From contig JAUIMF010000027.1 in assembly GCA_030433415.1 (NCBI GenBank), positions 1 to 40,402 on the forward strand: a DNA stretch of 40,402 nucleotides. Direction: 5' to 3'. Numbering within the stretch: the stretch's first letter is position 1; each line of letters opens with the position of its first letter. The notes below the pieces were generated by a model. It searched no databases. It was not told the origin of the DNA and saw only the letters and a program-made list of their open reading frames with translations. A program made the translations under genes and the position numbers. Positions 7,326 to 17,100 of the stretch are shown here, one piece after another. The DNA is from Gammaproteobacteria bacterium. Lineage in GTDB: Bacteria > Pseudomonadota > Gammaproteobacteria > Pseudomonadales > Halieaceae.

Positions 7326-8177
7326 TCAGGGTGCGCCAGAAGCCTCCATGGCCGGCACCAGCAGTTGCGGGTCGATGCGCCGGTCCCGCCAGCTCATGCG
7401 CCAGTCCAGATGGGGTCCCGTGGCGCGCCCGGTGGCACCCACGGCCCCCAGGGGGTCGCCGGGCGCCAGCTCGTCACCAACCTGCACCGTGACCTCGCTG
7501 AGATGCAAAAAAGAAGAAGACAGGCCGTAGCCATGGTCCAGGATCACGGTGCCTCCCGAATAGAACAGATCGGGCTCAGCCAGGGTCACGCGACCCGCCG
7601 CCGGCGCATGGACCACCGTGCCTGTAGGACGGGCGATATCGACCCCGTAATGGGGTGTGCCGGGCTTGCCATTGTAGACGCGCTGACTGCCGTAGACCCC
7701 CGAAATGGGGCCCGTCAGGGGCCAGCGGAATGCGCCTCTGACCTGATCCAGCCAGTCACTGCGCTCAATGCGCTGCGCTTTGGCGGCGCGCACGAGCGCT
7801 CGCTCGCGGCGAATCCGCTCCAGTTGCTCCGGTGGCGGTGTGACCGTGCGCTGGGGCACGCCCTCGACGCGCTGTATGCGGTATTCCCGCCCGCTGATGG
7901 CGATTTCAACGCGGCAGTTGTCTCCAACGTCCAGCACCTGGGTGCTCGGTGCATCGCGGTGGAACCCCATGAGGAACCAGCCCTCGGGCAGCACATCCAG
8001 CGCCTCGCCGTCCAGCCGCACCTCGGTACCGGGATCGACCTGCCCCCAGGCGAGGCCGCCCTCCTGCAAATCTCCATCCAGGGTAATGCAGTCCGCCTGC
8101 AAGGCGCTCGCGGCCCCCAGCAGGGGCAGTACCATCAGGCGCGCAATGCGCTTACTCGTGTAGTGTCGATCAGCCAT
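7326..8177 (-). CDS. Secreted M23-family peptidase (LytM-type endopeptidase)
   Basis: 283 residues. A basic start and the hydrophobic stretch LMVLPLLGAASALQA (14-28) form a signal peptide with likely cleavage after ALQA, so the protein should be periplasmic. The C-terminal domain (about 150-275) is M23: HYGVD (His176, Asp180), FLHLS (His225) and GPHLDW (His256, Asp258). In LytM the zinc ligands are the first His, the Asp and the second His of HxH; here that last ligand is Asp258. Zinc could still be bound by Asp, or activity could be lost, as in EnvC/NlpD-like activators. A short arginine-rich helix (115-140) links the domains. The ATG at 8177 has no Shine-Dalgarno but lies 6 bases after a good -10, suggesting a leaderless mRNA. 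It diverges from greB. Confidence 0.88.
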   Translation of the reverse strand: MADRHYTSKRIARLMVLPLLGAASALQADCITLDGDLQEGGLAWGQVDPGTEVRLDGEALDVLPEGWFLMGFHRDAPSTQVLDVGDNCRVEIAISGREYRIQRVEGVPQRTVTPPPEQLERIRRERALVRAAKAQRIERSDWLDQVRGAFRWPLTGPISGVYGSQRVYNGKPGTPHYGVDIARPTGTVVHAPAAGRVTLAEPDLFYSGGTVILDHGYGLSSSFLHLSEVTVQVGDELAPGDPLGAVGATGRATGPHLDWRMSWRDRRIDPQLLVPAMEASGAP

Positions 8178-8183
8178 GGCACG

Positions 8184-8212
8184 AGTGTAGGGGCAGGCTG
8201 CCCTGACCTCAA
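8184..8212 (-). promoter_or_regulatory. Promoter of the M23 peptidase gene
   Basis: TTGAGG (8207-8212) and TACACT (8184-8189) on the minus strand are separated by exactly 17 bp. The ATG begins 6 bases after the -10, so transcription probably starts at or next to the A of the start codon. This is a near-consensus sigma-70 promoter with no room for a ribosome binding site. Confidence 0.65.
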
Positions 8213-8234
8213 CGACAGCGACCGACAATTCCGC

Positions 8235-8243
8235 TGGTAAACT
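8235..8243 (+). promoter_or_regulatory. Extended -10 promoter of greB
   Basis: TGGTAAACT is an extended -10 element (TGN plus TAAACT), and the greB ATG at 8250 begins 6 bases later. The -35 region is poor, with ACGACA at 20 bp at best, as is common for extended -10 promoters. There is no Shine-Dalgarno, so a leaderless greB mRNA is predicted. Confidence 0.55.
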
Positions 8244-8249
8244 GCCCGC

Positions 8250-8759
8250 ATGGGACGCTACCGACCTCCCCGCCCCCGCGGGACTCCGCTGATCACGCCG
8301 GCCGGCGAGGCACGCCTGCGCGCAGAATTGGACACGCTGTGGCGCGACGAGCGGCCCCGCGTCGCCCAGGTGGTCCAGGATGCGGCGAAAAATGGCGACC
8401 GCTCAGAGAATGGCGACTACATTTACGGCAAAAAGCGCCTGCGCGAGATCGACAGCCGCGTACGCTTTATCACCAAGCGCCTGGAAGTACTGAAGGTGGT
8501 GCGCGAACTGCCCGCCGACCGCGAGCGCGTATTTTTCGGGGCGTCGGTCACGGTCATGGACGATGACAGCGGTGAAGAGAGCCGGTTCACCATCGTCGGC
8601 CCCGACGAGTTCGATCCATCAAGGCAAGAGATTTCCATCGACTCGCCCATGGCCCGGGCCGTACTGGGCAAGGCCGAGGGCGATGTGGTGTCGCTCATGA
8701 GCCCGGGCGGTGAACGCACGCTGGAGATTGTAGCGCTACGCTACGAAACGCTGTCCTGA
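8250..8759 (+). CDS. greB: Transcription elongation factor GreB
   Basis: 169 residues, the usual length. GreB enters the RNA polymerase secondary channel and stimulates cleavage of the backtracked transcript. The N-terminal antiparallel coiled coil contains the acidic tip NGDRSENGDYIYGKKRLREID (48-68), with Asp50 and Glu53 for Mg coordination. The KKRLREIDSRVRFITKRLE segment is characteristic of GreB rather than GreA. The C-terminal FKBP-like domain ends GERTLEIVALRYETL. The start at 8250 lacks a Shine-Dalgarno and lies just after a -10 element. It converges with the serine hydrolase gene. Confidence 0.93.
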   Translation: MGRYRPPRPRGTPLITPAGEARLRAELDTLWRDERPRVAQVVQDAAKNGDRSENGDYIYGKKRLREIDSRVRFITKRLEVLKVVRELPADRERVFFGASVTVMDDDSGEESRFTIVGPDEFDPSRQEISIDSPMARAVLGKAEGDVVSLMSPGGERTLEIVALRYETLS

Positions 8760-8777
8760 CGACGCGCCATTTTCGGC

Positions 8778-8833
8778 ATCACTCCCGGTACCAGCCCCCC
8801 AACTCGTTGGTCGGAACGCCGGGCCGGGGTGAT
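8778..8833. other. Imperfect long hairpin between convergent genes
   Basis: ATCACTCCCGG (8778-8788) can pair with CCGGGGTGAT (8824-8833) with one bulge, enclosing a perfect CCAAC/GTTGG hairpin (8799-8810). It occupies the gap between the greB and serine hydrolase stop codons and may end either transcript, but there is no T-run. Confidence 0.25.
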
Positions 8834-10059
8834 TAATCCAGGGCCGCGTACACCATCGCCTCCAACTGCCCCCGAAAGTTGAAGGTGCTCGAGGGAATCA
8901 GCTGGGTCATGAACAGCACGATCAGCTCCTCCGCCGGGTCCACCCAGAACAGGGTGCTGGCCAGTCCACCCCAGTAAAAGGTACCCACAGACGCGGGATA
9001 CCCATTGCGTACAGGATCAATCTTGCGCGCAAAGCCCAGGCCAAATCCCACGCCCTCGTTGTGCGTCTCGCTGAAGCCCGACACCGACAGGCTGGCCAGG
9101 TCGTTTCCGCCGGGCAGATGATTGGCGGTCATCAGCTCGAGGGTTCGTCGGCCCACGATGCGTGCTCCCTCGAACTCACCTCCGTTGGCCAGCATGGAGC
9201 AGAAGCGCAGGTAGTCACTGGCGGTGGACAGCAGCCCTCCCCCACCCGAGAAGAACGTGCGATCCACGTAGCTCGATGCCTGGGGATCGTCCTGACAGAC
9301 CAGCTGCTTCTTGCTGTCGCGGATGTAGCAGGCAGCAAAGCGCTCCAACTGGTCCTCACGGGGACCAAAGCCCGTGTCGACCATGTTCAGGGGATCAAAA
9401 ATCTCGCGTTTTAGAAACGCCGGGAAGGACTCGCCGGCAATCACCTCTACCAGATAGCCAAGTACGTCCGTTGCCACCGAGTAGTTCCACGCCTCGCCGG
9501 GCGAGAACTCCAGGGGCAGCTGCGTAAGCTGATCGATCATATCGCTGAGCGCGTAACCGGGTTTCGGGCGCGCCACGCCCTGGCGCCGGTAGGCGCGATC
9601 GATGTTGCTGGCGTACATAAAATCGTAGGTGAGACCCGCAGTGTGGCAGAGCAGGTCCCGGATGCGCATGGGGCGTTCCATGGGGCGTGTCTCGAAGTCC
9701 GGCCAACTGCCGCCGGTGCGCACGCGCAGCTCCTGCCACGCGGGAATGTAGCGGTGCACGGGATCATCCAGCGTGAGCAGGCCACGCTCCCAGAGCATCA
9801 TGATCGCCAGGGACGTAATGGGCTTGGTCATGGAGTAGATACGAAACACCGTATCGGGGGTCATGGGCAGGGAACGCTCGCGATCCCGCTCACCACTCAC
9901 GTGGGTGTAGGCCAGCTGTCCGGCACGTTGCACGACCGTGAGGCATCCCGGAATCTTCGCCGGATTCACATACTGCGTCTGCAGGTGCTCCCCAATGCGC
10001 TGCAACTGCCGCGCATTCATCCCCGCGGCAGCGGGATCCGTGTCGTTCCAGTTCACCAT
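8833..10059 (-). CDS. Serine hydrolase of the beta-lactamase/EstB type
   Basis: 408 residues with the class C beta-lactamase/D,D-peptidase fold (PF00144). The nucleophile motif is SMTK (Ser76, Lys79), preceded by TVFRIY; the second motif is the Tyr of WNYSVATD (Tyr193), and GGGGLLSTASDYLRF and GFGLGFA are family landmarks. No signal peptide is present, and the protein begins MVNWNDTDPAAAGM. It is therefore probably a cytoplasmic class VIII esterase-like enzyme (EstB/LovD-type) rather than a secreted antibiotic-resistance enzyme. The substrate is unknown, with ester hydrolysis or acyl transfer most likely. It is transcribed alone, divergent from gcvP. Confidence 0.88.
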   Translation of the reverse strand: MVNWNDTDPAAAGMNARQLQRIGEHLQTQYVNPAKIPGCLTVVQRAGQLAYTHVSGERDRERSLPMTPDTVFRIYSMTKPITSLAIMMLWERGLLTLDDPVHRYIPAWQELRVRTGGSWPDFETRPMERPMRIRDLLCHTAGLTYDFMYASNIDRAYRRQGVARPKPGYALSDMIDQLTQLPLEFSPGEAWNYSVATDVLGYLVEVIAGESFPAFLKREIFDPLNMVDTGFGPREDQLERFAACYIRDSKKQLVCQDDPQASSYVDRTFFSGGGGLLSTASDYLRFCSMLANGGEFEGARIVGRRTLELMTANHLPGGNDLASLSVSGFSETHNEGVGFGLGFARKIDPVRNGYPASVGTFYWGGLASTLFWVDPAEELIVLFMTQLIPSSTFNFRGQLEAMVYAALD

Positions 10060-10088
10060 AGACCAGCCATCCAGTTAACGAGTGGCGC

Positions 10089-10117
10089 AGTGTAGCTACC
10101 CCTTTTCGGGGGGTACA
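10089..10117 (-). promoter_or_regulatory. Putative promoter of the serine hydrolase gene
   Basis: TACACT (10089-10094, minus strand) with a poor -35 (TGTACC, 10112-10117) at 17 bp. The start would be near 10082, leaving a leader of about 23 bases before the ATG at 10059. The -10 is good and the -35 weak. Confidence 0.35.
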
Positions 10118-10132
10118 GCCGGTGACACTTCG

Positions 10133-10162
10133 TTGCTGGCCAAAGCACTGGACTGCTACCAT
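10133..10162 (+). promoter_or_regulatory. Putative promoter of gcvP
   Basis: TTGCTG (10133-10138) and TACCAT (10157-10162) are 18 bp apart, with a TGC extended element in front of the -10. The leader would be about 30 bases. The whole upstream gap is too short for a tandem glycine riboswitch and shows none of its conserved core. A small GC-rich stem (ACCCC/GGGGGT) lies upstream at about 10097-10113. Confidence 0.4.
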
Positions 10163-10199
10163 TCGCGACCTTCTGAACTGCCCCTTTGGTATCACCTTA

Positions 10200-13097
10200 A
10201 TGCCCCAGGACATCGCCCCGGATCTGCTCACCCTCGAAGCCCACGACGAATTTCTGGGGCGCCACATTGGCCCCACAAAAGCGCAGCAGCAGGAGATGGC
10301 CGCGGCGCTTGGTTACGCCAGCGTCGATGCCCTGATCGATGCCACGGTGCCCGAGGCCATTCGGCGCCGCGACCCCATGAACCTGCCCGGACCGCGACGC
10401 GAAGTGGATGTGCTGGCCGCGCTGCGCGCCATGGCCAGTCGCAACCAGAACTTTCGTCATTACATCGGCATGGGGTACTACGGTACGCATACGCCGGCGG
10501 TGATTCAGCGAAACGTGCTCGAAAACCCCGGCTGGTACACGGCCTACACCCCCTACCAGGCAGAGATTTCGCAGGGGCGCCTCGAAGCGCTGCTGAGCTA
10601 CCAGCAGATGGTGATGGACCTGACGGGTATGGACCTGGCCAACGCCTCCATGCTGGACGAGGCCACGGCCGCCGCCGAGGCCATGACCCTGCTGCAGCGG
10701 GTGAACCGCCGCAACAAAAGCCTGAACTTCATTGTGGACGAGGACTGCCACCCCCAGACCCTGGCGGTGCTGCGCACTCGGGCTGAGCCTCTGGGTATCA
10801 ACATCTGCGTAGGTGAGGCCGAGGCCCTGGTGGCCAGCACTGAGGCCTTTGGTGTACTCATCCAGTACCCCGCCAGTAGCGGTGCTGTGCGTGATCCCAG
10901 CGCCCTGATCGACGCAGCACACGAACGCAATATGCTGGTGGCGGTGGCCAGCGACCTGTTGGCACTGCTGCTGTTGCGCTCGCCGGGAGACTGCGGCGCC
11001 GACGTAGTGATCGGCAACAGCCAGCGCTTTGGTGTACCGCTGGGCTTTGGCGGCCCCCACGCAGCATTCTTTGCGACCCGTGACGCGTTCAAGCGCTCCA
11101 CACCGGGTCGCATCATCGGTGTGTCAGTGGACCGTGACGGTCGCCCGGCGCTACGCATGGCCATGCAGACCCGCGAGCAGCATATTCGTCGCGAAAAGGC
11201 GACCAGCAATATCTGCACCGCGCAGGCGCTGCTGGCGGTCATGGCGGCGTTTTATGCCATGTATCACGGACCCCAGGGCCTGCGCCGCATTGCCCAGCGC
11301 ACGGCGACCTACGCAGCGCTGCTGGGCCAGGCGCTGCAGAACGCCGGATTCAGCCTTGCCAGCGAACACTACGTTGACACCCTTACGGTGAATGTCGCCG
11401 ATCAGCGCGATGCCATCCTCGCCCGCGCCGCCGCGGCGCGCATCAATCTACGCACAGACCGTCCCGGCACCCTGGCCGTCTCGCTGGATGAAACAACGAC
11501 ACGGGAAGATCTTGCGGTGCTGGCCGGCGTGTTCGGCGATCAGGTACACATCGAATTCACTGACGACGTGCATCCGGCCCTGCCCGATAGCCTGCGTCGT
11601 GATGTGGATTACCTGCAACACCCACTGTTCAACGACTACCACAGCGAAACCGAAATGCTGCGCTACCTGCGGCGCTTGGAGCAGAAAGACATCGCCCTGA
11701 ATCGCGCGATGATCCCCCTGGGCAGCTGCACCATGAAGCTCAATGCCACCACCGAAATGCTGCCCGTGAGCTGGGAGGCCTTTAACAGCCTTCACCCCTT
11801 CGCGCCGGCCGAGCAGGTCGAGGGCTACCGGGCGCTGATCGACGATCTTGAACAACGGCTGATGGAGTGCACCGGCTACGATGCGGTCTCGTTCCAGCCC
11901 AACGCCGGCTCCCAGGGCGAGTACGCGGGGTTGCTCGCGATCCGCCGCTACCACATCAGTCGCGGCGATCACGATCGCGATGTCTGCCTGATCCCCTCCT
12001 CTGCCCATGGCACCAATCCCGCCAGTGCGGTGATGGCCGGCATGCGCGTGGTCATCGTGGAATGCGACGATCAGGGCAACGTCGACATCGCCGACCTGCG
12101 CAGCAAAGCCCAGACCCACAGCGCGACACTGGCGGCGATCATGATTACCTATCCATCCACCCACGGAGTGTTTGAGGAGGCGGTCGTCGAGGTCTGCGAC
12201 ATCGTCCATGAGCACGGTGGCCAGGTTTACATCGACGGGGCCAATCTCAACGCCCTGGTGGGGCTGGCGGCGCCCGGCAGCTTTGGTGCGGATGTGTCAC
12301 ACCTGAACCTGCACAAGACCTTCTGCATTCCTCATGGTGGTGGCGGCCCCGGCGTGGGGCCTATCGGCGTGGGCGCGCACCTAAAGCCATTTCTACCCTC
12401 CAACCCGGTGATACCCGTACCAGGTCTGGGCCAGGACAACGACACGGTGTCGGCAACACCCTATGGCAGCGCCTCGATCCTGCCCATCTCCTGGGCCTAC
12501 ATTGCCCTGATGGGTGGTACGGGACTGACCGAGGCGAGTCGCATCGCGATCCTGTCAGCGAACTACATCGCCCACCGCCTGCGGGAGCACTACCCGGTGC
12601 TCTATACGGGACGCAGCGGCACCGTGGCCCACGAATGCATCATCGACATCCGCCCGATCCGCGAGAGCAGCGGTATCGGCGAAGAAGACATCGCCAAGCG
12701 CCTGATGGACTTTGGTTTTCATGCACCGACCATGTCGTTCCCGGTGCCGGGCACGCTGATGATCGAACCCACGGAGTCCGAGTCCCTGGCGGAACTGGAC
12801 CGCTTCTGCGACGCCCTGATCACCATCCGCGAAGAAATTCGCACGGTAGAAAGTGGTGAGTGGCCCCTGGACGACAACCCGCTGGTGAACGCGCCCCACA
12901 CCCTAAGGGACCTCACCGCCGAGCGCTGGGAGCATCCCTACACGCGCGAGCAGGCGGCCTACGCCATGGCCTCGCTACACGACGACAAATACTGGCCACC
13001 GGTGAGTCGCGTCGACAATGTGTATGGGGATCGCAATCTGTTCTGCGCCTGCCCGTCCATCGACAGCTTCCGTGAGCCCAGTGACGCGAGCGCGTGA
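10200..13097 (+). CDS. gcvP: Glycine dehydrogenase (decarboxylating), P-protein
   Basis: 965 residues, matching the single-chain P-protein (E. coli 957). This PLP enzyme decarboxylates glycine and passes the methylamine group to lipoyl-H protein in the glycine cleavage system. The N-terminal half has [16 protein letters not shown] and [12 protein letters not shown]; the C-terminal half carries the PLP site [16 protein letters not shown] with Lys706 as the Schiff-base lysine. The ATG at 10200 fits the family start ([25 protein letters not shown]). Frames open further upstream lack similarity, and no strong Shine-Dalgarno is visible. The gcvT and gcvH genes are not adjacent, so they must be encoded elsewhere. 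It converges on the RND adaptor gene with 6 bp between stops. Confidence 0.97.
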   Translation: MPQDIAPDLLTLEAHDEFLGRHIGPTKAQQQEMAAALGYASVDALIDATVPEAIRRRDPMNLPGPRREVDVLAALRAMASRNQNFRHYIGMGYYGTHTPAVIQRNVLENPGWYTAYTPYQAEISQGRLEALLSYQQMVMDLTGMDLANASMLDEATAAAEAMTLLQRVNRRNKSLNFIVDEDCHPQTLAVLRTRAEPLGINICVGEAEALVASTEAFGVLIQYPASSGAVRDPSALIDAAHERNMLVAVASDLLALLLLRSPGDCGADVVIGNSQRFGVPLGFGGPHAAFFATRDAFKRSTPGRIIGVSVDRDGRPALRMAMQTREQHIRREKATSNICTAQALLAVMAAFYAMYHGPQGLRRIAQRTATYAALLGQALQNAGFSLASEHYVDTLTVNVADQRDAILARAAAARINLRTDRPGTLAVSLDETTTREDLAVLAGVFGDQVHIEFTDDVHPALPDSLRRDVDYLQHPLFNDYHSETEMLRYLRRLEQKDIALNRAMIPLGSCTMKLNATTEMLPVSWEAFNSLHPFAPAEQVEGYRALIDDLEQRLMECTGYDAVSFQPNAGSQGEYAGLLAIRRYHISRGDHDRDVCLIPSSAHGTNPASAVMAGMRVVIVECDDQGNVDIADLRSKAQTHSATLAAIMITYPSTHGVFEEAVVEVCDIVHEHGGQVYIDGANLNALVGLAAPGSFGADVSHLNLHKTFCIPHGGGGPGVGPIGVGAHLKPFLPSNPVIPVPGLGQDNDTVSATPYGSASILPISWAYIALMGGTGLTEASRIAILSANYIAHRLREHYPVLYTGRSGTVAHECIIDIRPIRESSGIGEEDIAKRLMDFGFHAPTMSFPVPGTLMIEPTESESLAELDRFCDALITIREEIRTVESGEWPLDDNPLVNAPHTLRDLTAERWEHPYTREQAAYAMASLHDDKYWPPVSRVDNVYGDRNLFCACPSIDSFREPSDASA

Positions 13098-13103
13098 GGA
13101 CGT

Positions 13104-14156
13104 TTATCGCGTCGGCGGCAACAGCACGCGATCACCCTCTTCCAGGCCCGCAATGACTTCGATGTGCTCACCGTCGGGGCTTTCGCCCAGACGCAGGAAT
13201 CGCCGCGCTGCTCCGCCATCACCTTGCACCCAGGCCACATCCAATTGACCGACGCTGGCGATGCGCTCGCGGGGTAGCAGCATCACGGAACGCTCGCCAT
13301 GGGGCACATCCAGGCGCGCATACATGCCGGGCAGCAGCCCCGGAGCGGCACCTAACAACGCTTTCACGCGAAACGCGCGAGAACCGGGGTCCGCCGCGGG
13401 AACGATCTCTTCGATGCGCGCCGTGAGCACCTGCTCGAGGGCCGGGATTTCTACCGCCAGGCTCTGGCCCACGGACAGGGTCAGGGCCAGGGACTCGCGG
13501 ACCCATGCTTCCACGCGCAGGGAACCGGGGTTATAGAGCGACAAAAGTTGCGCGCCGGGCGAGACCGTATCCCCCGGCTCCGCAAAGCGCTCGACGATAC
13601 GTCCTGCCAGGGGCGAGCGAATCTCGGCGTAGGACAGCGCCGTGCGCGCCTCGACCAGCGCCTGCTTCGCCGCCGCCTTCTCGGCAGTCAAGGACTGTTC
13701 CGCCGCCCGCGCCGCATCCAGATCGGCATCAGAGAGCAGCTTACGTTCCTGCAGTTCCACCGCCCGGGCCAGGGACTGCTGCGCCTCGGTGAGCCGCGCG
13801 TCAATCGCCTTGAGACTCTCCTGAGCCTGCCGTACGCGTGCCTGCAGGTCCCGCTGATCCAGGGTAGCCAGGACCTGCCCCTGCTCCACATAATCACCAG
13901 CGCGCACCGTCACGGTCTCGACCCGTGCCAGCAGACGCGAGGCGACCAGGGTCGTTTCGCGCGCCTCGACCGACGCCGGTACTGCTTCCATGCCTTGCAG
14001 GGTGCTTCGCTGCACCACGAAGGCGTCGGCCTGCTTGGGAGCGCCACGATCGAGCAACCCCGGCTCGATGCGATCGCGGAACATGCCCGCCATCATGGCG
14101 ATCACCGCCAGCAATCCCGCCAGGGCCACAAAAGAAAGAATCAGGGTACGGGTCAT
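13104..14156 (-). CDS. RND efflux periplasmic adaptor (membrane fusion protein)
   Basis: 350 residues. One N-terminal membrane anchor or signal (about 5-25, LILSFVALAGLLAVIAMMAG) is followed by a split biotinyl-lipoyl domain: LVASRLLARVETVTVRAGDYV and, after the hairpin, IRSPLAGRIVERFAEPGDTV. Between them lies an alpha-helical coiled-coil hairpin rich in Ala, Glu and Gln (about 95-165). A beta-barrel and membrane-proximal domain end the protein. It should link the inner-membrane permease to an outer-membrane channel of the TolC type, which is not encoded nearby. Its ATG overlaps the permease TGA (ATGA), so translation is coupled. Having the adaptor second is the reverse of the usual order. 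The substrate is unknown. Confidence 0.9.
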   Translation of the reverse strand: MTRTLILSFVALAGLLAVIAMMAGMFRDRIEPGLLDRGAPKQADAFVVQRSTLQGMEAVPASVEARETTLVASRLLARVETVTVRAGDYVEQGQVLATLDQRDLQARVRQAQESLKAIDARLTEAQQSLARAVELQERKLLSDADLDAARAAEQSLTAEKAAAKQALVEARTALSYAEIRSPLAGRIVERFAEPGDTVSPGAQLLSLYNPGSLRVEAWVRESLALTLSVGQSLAVEIPALEQVLTARIEEIVPAADPGSRAFRVKALLGAAPGLLPGMYARLDVPHGERSVMLLPRERIASVGQLDVAWVQGDGGAARRFLRLGESPDGEHIEVIAGLEEGDRVLLPPTR

Positions 14157-17100
14157 AAGACAGATTCCTCGGAACTCTCAACAGCCGGTGCCGCAGCACC
14201 GTCGTCGAACACCATCAGATACACCACGGGAACCACCACCAGACTGAAGAGTGTGGAGGCCACAATGCCAAAAATAATCGCCAGGGCGAGGCCGTTGAAC
14301 ACCGGGTCAAGGGTGATGACCAGATTGCCCAGCATGGTCGTGCCCGCCGTCAGTAACACCGGTCGCATGCGCACGCTGCCTGCCTGCAGCAGTGCCTCGC
14401 GCACTGGCAGCCCCTGGTCCCGCGCCTGGGTCACAAACTCCACCAGAATGAGGGAATTGCGCACCACAATGCCCGCCAGGGCGATCATGCCAATCATCGC
14501 CGTGGCGGTGAACAACACCGGCTCGGGAGCTCCGGCGATCACCCGTTCGCCGAGCTGATTCATGATCCAGAATCCGGGCATGATACCGATGATCGTCAGC
14601 GGTATCGCGAGCATGATGATCAGGGACAGGGCAACGGAGCCCGTCTGGATTCGCAGCACCGCAAAAATTGCCAGTAGCGCAAACAGGTAACCAAGACCCA
14701 TGTCGCGAAACACATCCAGAGTGATCTGCAATTCACCTTCTCCGGCCCAGTCAACAGACGTGCCCTCGGGTAATGACCAGCCGTCACCCCCCCCATTGGT
14801 CAGATAGGTACGCGACTCCCAGCCGTTGCCCCCCGCACCGGGCTCCTCGCCGTAATCCGCTACCAGGTCGGCAATCACCGCGCCGGGCGTGCGCCCGTTC
14901 AGTTCGGCGGTGACATACACCACCGGGCGCAGGTTCTTGCGAAAGATCGGTGTGTCGGCCTGCTGCACCGCAAAGTGACCCAACTCACCCAGCGGCACCA
15001 GGGGCTGCGGTGCCACATCCAGCCCTTGAGGGCTGCTTGTCTTCACCACGCCGGCGCGACCCCGCACCTGCAGACGCTCGAGATCGGCCTGGCTGGCCCG
15101 CTGCTCCGGTGCCAGGCGCAGTTCGATGGGCAGCGGATTGAGCTCCCGCTCCTGCTGCAGATAACCCACCACATAACCCTCGTTCGCCATGCCCAGGGTC
15201 TGGCCTATGTCATTGGTAGACACGCCCGAAAGCGCGGCCTTCTGTTTGTCGGTGATAAACCGTCGACGCTGTTGCGGCGCCTCGATGCTCGCATCGACTT
15301 CGACCACATGGGGTTCACGCTCCAGACGCTGCATCAGCAGGCGTGCGGCCTCCTGCTGGCGCGCGTACGGCGTAAGAGGCGCACCATAGATTTCGCCCAC
15401 CAGTGTGCTGAGTACGGGAGGGCCCGGCGGCACTTCGACCACGCGCACGACCACACCCTCTTTCTGGTACGGCGCCAGCAGCTGACGCAGACGCAACACC
15501 ACATGGTGTGACTGATGCTTGCGATCGAGCTTGTCAGCCAGTACCAGGCGCAGCTCACTCAAATGCGGGCCGGTGCGTTGGTAGTAGCGGCGCACCATGC
15601 CATTGAAATCGATGGGCGACGGCTCACCGATAAAGGCGGCGACCGTACCCACTTCCGGTACCGTCAGCACCTCATCCGCTATTTCTCGCGTGAAGGCAGC
15701 GGTGCGCTCAAGGCTGGTGGACTCGGGCATGTCGATGAGAATCTGCACTTCGTTCTTGTTGTCGAAGGGCAGTAGTTTCAGGGGCACCCAGCGCAGCGCT
15801 GGCAACAGGGACGCGCCTATAAACAGCACCGCCACCAGCCAGAGCATGCGGCGGGCGTGAGAGCGATTGTCCAACAGGGGTGCCATGAGGTGCGCGTAGG
15901 CACTGCGAGCCTCGGCGTTGTCGGGCAAAGCATGATGCTCGCTGGTTTCCTGCAGGAACCGGCTCGCCAGCCAGGGCGTGACCAGGAACGCCACCAGCGT
16001 CGAACTGATAACACTGACGGGAACATTAAAGGCCATGGGCGCCATGTAAGGTCCCATCATGCCCGTGATAAAGGCCAGGGGCAGAAACGCGACGACGATC
16101 GTGACCGTCGACATGAGCAACGGCACGCGAATCTCATGCATTGCCGCCACCACCCGCTCCTGCAAACTCATACCCTTGCGCTGCATGTAGCGCGCGATGT
16201 TGTCGACACCGGTGATGGGGTCATCTACCAGCAACCCCAGAGACAGGATCAGGGCGAACAGTGTCACGCGGTTGATGGTGTAGCCCAGGAACATGTCCAG
16301 CGCCAGCGTAATACCGTAGCAAACGGGTACCGCCAGTCCGACCACCACCGCGGGGCGCCAACCCAGAAACAGGCCAATGAACACGACCACGGTGACGATG
16401 GCGAAGCCCAGAGAGCTGGACAGGTTGTTCACTTTTTCGTCGGCGGTCTTGCCGTAATCTCGCAAGACGGCGACCTCCACGTCCTCGGGCAGCAGACTGC
16501 GCTTGAGCTCGTGCATCAGGTCCAGCGCGTCCTCGCTTACGGTCACCGCATTCGCGCCCCGCTGCTTGGCGATCGAGATCGCGACCATCGGCTGCTGGCC
16601 GTCAGACTCCGTGTCTGCCGCGGGGCCAAAACCTATCCAGTGATAGGCCTCGGGCTCCGCCGGACCATCTACAATGCGCGCCACATCCCGCAGATAGACC
16701 GGTGCGCCGTCAATCACATTCACCACCAGGGATTGCAACTCCGAGGGTGCTCGCAACACGTCGCCGGCCTCGAGTTCGATCGCCGTGTCTGCAAGCGACC
16801 ACACGCCACCGGCATGCAGGTTGTTGGATACGTTCATGGCCGACACGATGTCGGCGGCGGTAGTGCGCCGGGCGGCCAGGCTCTCGGGGTCAATGAGGAT
16901 GCGCAGCGTGCGGGGGCGCCCGCCCACGACTTTTACCTCGCTGGTCTGGGGTATCGCCTGCAGCGCCGTTGAGAATTCGTCCGCAATGCGCCGCAGGTCG
17001 TAGTCGCTGTAGCGCTCGGAATCTCGACTCCACAACCCCATGACCAGAATGGGCACATCGTCCACCTCCACCGGTTTCAGCAACCAACGGCTGACCACCG

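Noticed and set aside
8833-10059. Serine hydrolase as an antibiotic-resistance beta-lactamase
   Set aside because: It has no signal peptide and resembles EstB/LovD-type esterases; SxxK and Tyr motifs alone do not show beta-lactam hydrolysis.
10060-10199. Glycine riboswitch upstream of gcvP
   Set aside because: The leader is only about 30 bases if the predicted promoter is right, and the conserved glycine-aptamer core is not found.
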